Below the pieces are notes generated by a model. The model was not told the origin of the DNA. It saw only the letters and a program-made list of their open reading frames with translations, and made no database searches. A DNA stretch of 50,618 nt, taken from NCBI GenBank assembly GCA_964473525.1, contig CAYYPK010000045.1, positions 1 to 50,618 of the forward strand, in the 5' to 3' direction. Source of the stretch: GCA-2687025 sp964473525 (GTDB taxonomy: Bacteria; Poribacteria; WGA-4E; GCA-2687025). Both the position numbers and the translations under genes were made by a program. Shown one piece after another: positions 48,115-50,618 of the stretch (its first letter is position 1; every line of letters starts with the position of its first letter).

Positions 48115-50618
48115 ATGACCGCGCAACTCTCTGCCCCGTCGTCCCGTCGTTTCTCGCCCTATCTACGTCCAGTCCTGGCGGCCGTCAGCAAGTACGGCGA
48201 AGAGCAGCTCAAGCAGATACCTGTCCTCGGGCCAGCGCTTATGGCTGCCGCGGCAGGATTGCTCGCCGTGGCGGACGAGCCGGACGACGAGGCGTTCGAG
48301 CGCGCCCTGGAGAAGCTTCTCACCGCCAGCGAAGAGACCAGCGCGAACATTACAGCTCTCATGGCGCTTACCGCGTACAGCGTGCAGCAGCAGGGCCGGC
48401 TCATCGAAGAGCTCCGCGCTGACGGGGTCAACCTCGCGCCCGCGGAGCTGGATACCTTCGCCGCCAGCACCGCGCTGACCGCCTATCGCCATCGCGTTCG
48501 CCACGACTACCGGCACGCTGACTACCGAGGAGTCCAGGGCGTAACGCGCGCCGAACACGCGTGTTCGTTGCCCCTGGACGACGTCTATGTCGTTCCGAAG
48601 CTGCAGCCACGGCGCGCGGGAGCCGAGGGGAGGGCGAGAGAGACTGATCTGCTACGGTCGCTCATGGAAGATCCCGACCTGGACGACGCCCGACGAGACG
48701 AGTTGGAGCACGAGTACGAGGCCCTGCGGTCGAAGCGATGGGGACTCCGAGGCGACAGGGACCGCGACGGCGTGGAGTTAGGCGCCGTGTTGCGCGGGGC
48801 CCGGCATATGGTGCTGCTCGGCGGGCCGGGAGTGGGGAAGAGCACGCTCATAAAGTACCTGGCACGGCAGTGCGCCGCTGGCCCAGAAGCGCTTCAAGAG
48901 CGTCTAGGCTGGGCCGAGGAGCTGACGCCGGTCCTCGTGCCACTGGCAGCGTTCGCGGACGCGCGTCGAGACCGGCCTCGCCTTGGCCTGCGCGAGTTCA
49001 TAGACGCGAGCATGGAGAGCATGGGCGGCGTTGCGCTCGTCGGCGCGGTTCGTGAGGAGTTGGGCAACGGCAAGGCGTTCGTCTTGCTGGATGGAGTCGA
49101 CGAGATACCCGAGGCGACCGAACGCGCAGCCATCACACACGAGCTCGAGGGGTTCGTCGCTGGGCTTGGAGCGAGTCGGTGCCTCGTGTCGTCGCGCCCG
49201 TACGGTTACGTGCAGATGGCGGGCGATCTGGCGCACTTCGAGCTCCCCGTATTCTCGCCAGGGCAAGTGGACGTCTTCGTGCGCCAATGGCAGAGAGCGT
49301 TCGCGCGCTGGCGGCAGGGAGATGCGCCCGACGCTGCGGAGACGGACACGGAAGCCAAGGAGCTGCTCCAGGAGATCAGACGTGATCCGAAGGTGGCGGA
49401 GCTAGCGACGAACCCGCTAATGCTCGTCATTATCTCCCTGGTGCGTCAGGACAACATGCGACTGCCCGAGCGGCGCGTGGAACTATACGACCGCGCCGTG
49501 AGAACGCTGCTCGATACCTGGAACTACTGGAGGTCTCTCGCGACGGCCGACACGGGCGGCACGGGCCTACCGACAAACCAGCTTCTGCGCGCGTGTAGCG
49601 GCATGGCGGAGTGGCTGCGGCGCACGAAGCCCACTGGAGTAGCGCATCGGGCGGCGCTGCACCGCGAGCTCTCGCGGATTCTCACGCAGAGGGAATACGA
49701 CGACGGAGACGCCGACGGCGCCGCGAACAGCTACCTCGACGCGGCCGCTGACCGCGCCGGCCTCCTCGAGGAGCGCGCGCCGGAAGTCTTCGCCTTCTGG
49801 CACCCGACGTTCGAGGAGTTCCTCGCCGCTGTCGAACTGGCCACGCCCACGTTGAGCGCCATCGAACGGCTGTTACCGCTGCGTAACGACCCTCGATGGC
49901 GGGAGGTCATCGTGCTCGCCGTGGGGTACGTCGGCGTGTGCCAACATGACGGAGAAACCGCGACGGCGATCGTGCGCGCCATTGCAGGGCGGGATCCAGG
50001 CCCTCTCGAGGGAGCGCTCCATACCCACCTTCTGCTCGCCGCCGCATGCGTCGCCGACGACGTGGGCGTCATGCGCAGTTGCGCCGAGGATATCGTCTGC
50101 CGACTCGCGGAGGTGGCTCTGAAGCAGCCTTACCCGCCATTCACGACGACGTTCGTGGCAACGGTTCGCGCCCTTCCCCGCGTGCAGCCGTCGGCCGAGA
50201 CAATTCAGAAGCTGGCGCCGATGGCTGAGTTCGACGGCTGGGAATGCCGCATGGAAGCGACGCGGTGGTTCAGCAACGCCGCGGCGACCCATGCTGACGC
50301 GCGGGATCTGTGCGAGGAACTCATGGAGGATACAGACCCAGAAGTGCGCGGCCATGCCGCGCTGGGTCTCGCGCGAGCTGGGGTCCACTCGCGCGACGTG
50401 TGGGGCGCGATTGCGGCCTACAACGCCGCTTGGGCTCACGTGGACGCGCACGTCCGGGAGCTCCTCGACGATGCATCCCTGGAGGTTCTGGAGGGCATGG
50501 CATCGTTGCTGACCCACGAGGACCGGCATGTGCGCTTGCGCGCCGTCGATTTGCTGGCGCGGATGGATCGTGTGGACGAAGGCGTCGTCGCGGCTGTGAC
50601 CGCGTGGTTGACCGACGA
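48115..50618 (+). CDS. NACHT-domain STAND NTPase with C-terminal HEAT-like repeats (3' end outside window)
   Basis: ATG 48115 follows AAGGATACCGG. The N-terminal ~110 residues are helical (QLKQIPVLGPALMAAAAGLL, ERALEKLLTASEETSANITA) and could be the effector or an autoinhibitory segment. A linker with YRHADYRGVQG and LPLDDVYV is typical of bacterial STAND proteins. The NACHT domain has Walker A LLGGPGVGKSTLIKYLARQ (about residue 238) and Walker B FVLLDGVDEIPE (about 322), sensor-like CLVSSRPYGY, then ELATNPLMLVIISLV and FWHPTFEEFLAAVEL of the helical and winged parts. Beyond residue ~600 there are HEAT-like helical repeats (VRGHAALGLARAG, DRHVRLRAVDLLARM). At least 834 residues are present. 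Bacterial NACHT proteins act in anti-phage defence or signalling; here no other defence gene is visible. Confidence 0.9.
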   Translation, partial: MTAQLSAPSSRRFSPYLRPVLAAVSKYGEEQLKQIPVLGPALMAAAAGLLAVADEPDDEAFERALEKLLTASEETSANITALMALTAYSVQQQGRLIEELRADGVNLAPAELDTFAASTALTAYRHRVRHDYRHADYRGVQGVTRAEHACSLPLDDVYVVPKLQPRRAGAEGRARETDLLRSLMEDPDLDDARRDELEHEYEALRSKRWGLRGDRDRDGVELGAVLRGARHMVLLGGPGVGKSTLIKYLARQCAAGPEALQERLGWAEELTPVLVPLAAFADARRDRPRLGLREFIDASMESMGGVALVGAVREELGNGKAFVLLDGVDEIPEATERAAITHELEGFVAGLGASRCLVSSRPYGYVQMAGDLAHFELPVFSPGQVDVFVRQWQRAFARWRQGDAPDAAETDTEAKELLQEIRRDPKVAELATNPLMLVIISLVRQDNMRLPERRVELYDRAVRTLLDTWNYWRSLATADTGGTGLPTNQLLRACSGMAEWLRRTKPTGVAHRAALHRELSRILTQREYDDGDADGAANSYLDAAADRAGLLEERAPEVFAFWHPTFEEFLAAVELATPTLSAIERLLPLRNDPRWREVIVLAVGYVGVCQHDGETATAIVRAIAGRDPGPLEGALHTHLLLAAACVADDVGVMRSCAEDIVCRLAEVALKQPYPPFTTTFVATVRALPRVQPSAETIQKLAPMAEFDGWECRMEATRWFSNAAATHADARDLCEELMEDTDPEVRGHAALGLARAGVHSRDVWGAIAAYNAAWAHVDAHVRELLDDASLEVLEGMASLLTHEDRHVRLRAVDLLARMDRVDEGVVAAVTAWLTD

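Noticed and set aside
1..50618. CRISPR array, insertion sequence or integrated phage
   Set aside because: No regularly spaced repeats, transposase or integrase motifs, terminal inverted repeats or phage structural genes were seen on either strand.

Overview
The window is GC-rich DNA from a Gram-negative-type bacterium. It carries a heptosyltransferase-like GT9 enzyme, ExbD, an OmpA/MotB-type protein, secreted TolB-like propellers and an expanded Pst transporter. The lineage cannot be fixed from sequence alone. A phytanoyl-CoA-dioxygenase-family enzyme, an atypical Gfo/Idh/MocA oxidoreductase, a sugar-phosphate isomerase, a CocE-type hydrolase and a large NACHT ATPase together recall uncultured, often sponge-associated groups such as Candidatus Poribacteria. 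That assignment is inference. No tRNA, rRNA, CRISPR array or transposase was found.

Region 1 (1-6725, minus strand) is the most unusual part and looks like an undescribed peptide-modification locus. From one well-formed sigma-70 promoter (6697-6725) it reads: two glycosyltransferases, each with an N-terminal domain resembling a RiPP recognition element (RRE/PqqD-like); then three paralogous 96-97 residue peptides with a nearly invariant leader/signal region and divergent six-cysteine cores; interleaved with two secreted TolB-like beta-propellers. Tandem duplication of a [3' end of glycosyltransferase - peptide - propeller] unit is visible in the DNA. I infer a secreted, cysteine-rich, possibly glycosylated peptide family.

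Region 2 (7001-16789) holds an ECF sigma factor fused to ankyrin-like repeats. It is followed by a beta-lactamase-fold hydrolase divergent from a membrane protein plus winged-helix regulator, across a perfect 39-bp palindrome that also carries both promoters. Next come a zinc-ribbon protein, a DJ-1/PfpI pseudogene and an intact DJ-1/PfpI gene flanking a beta/gamma-crystallin, and a Gfo/Idh oxidoreductase. The region ends with a sigma-70-family factor preceded by a textbook sigma-54 promoter with upstream inverted repeats.

Region 3 (17335-25165) is a phosphate operon, pstS-pstC-pstA-pstB-ppx. It has an amber stop exactly at the PstS signal-peptide junction and a one-base frameshift in pstB.

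Region 4 (25196-32949) contains a GT9 glycosyltransferase, a pentapeptide-repeat protein and the classic yggS-proC-divIVA-ileS-lspA operon. In this copy the ileS product has lost the HIGH, HGLPIE, KMSKS and editing-threonine motifs while keeping the overall IleRS framework.

Region 5 (33035-47828) is a mosaic of metabolic, transport, chemotaxis and envelope genes, including a MoaD-MoaE fusion. Region 6 (48115-50618) is a NACHT NTPase with HEAT-like repeats, cut by the window end, probably a defence or signalling STAND protein.
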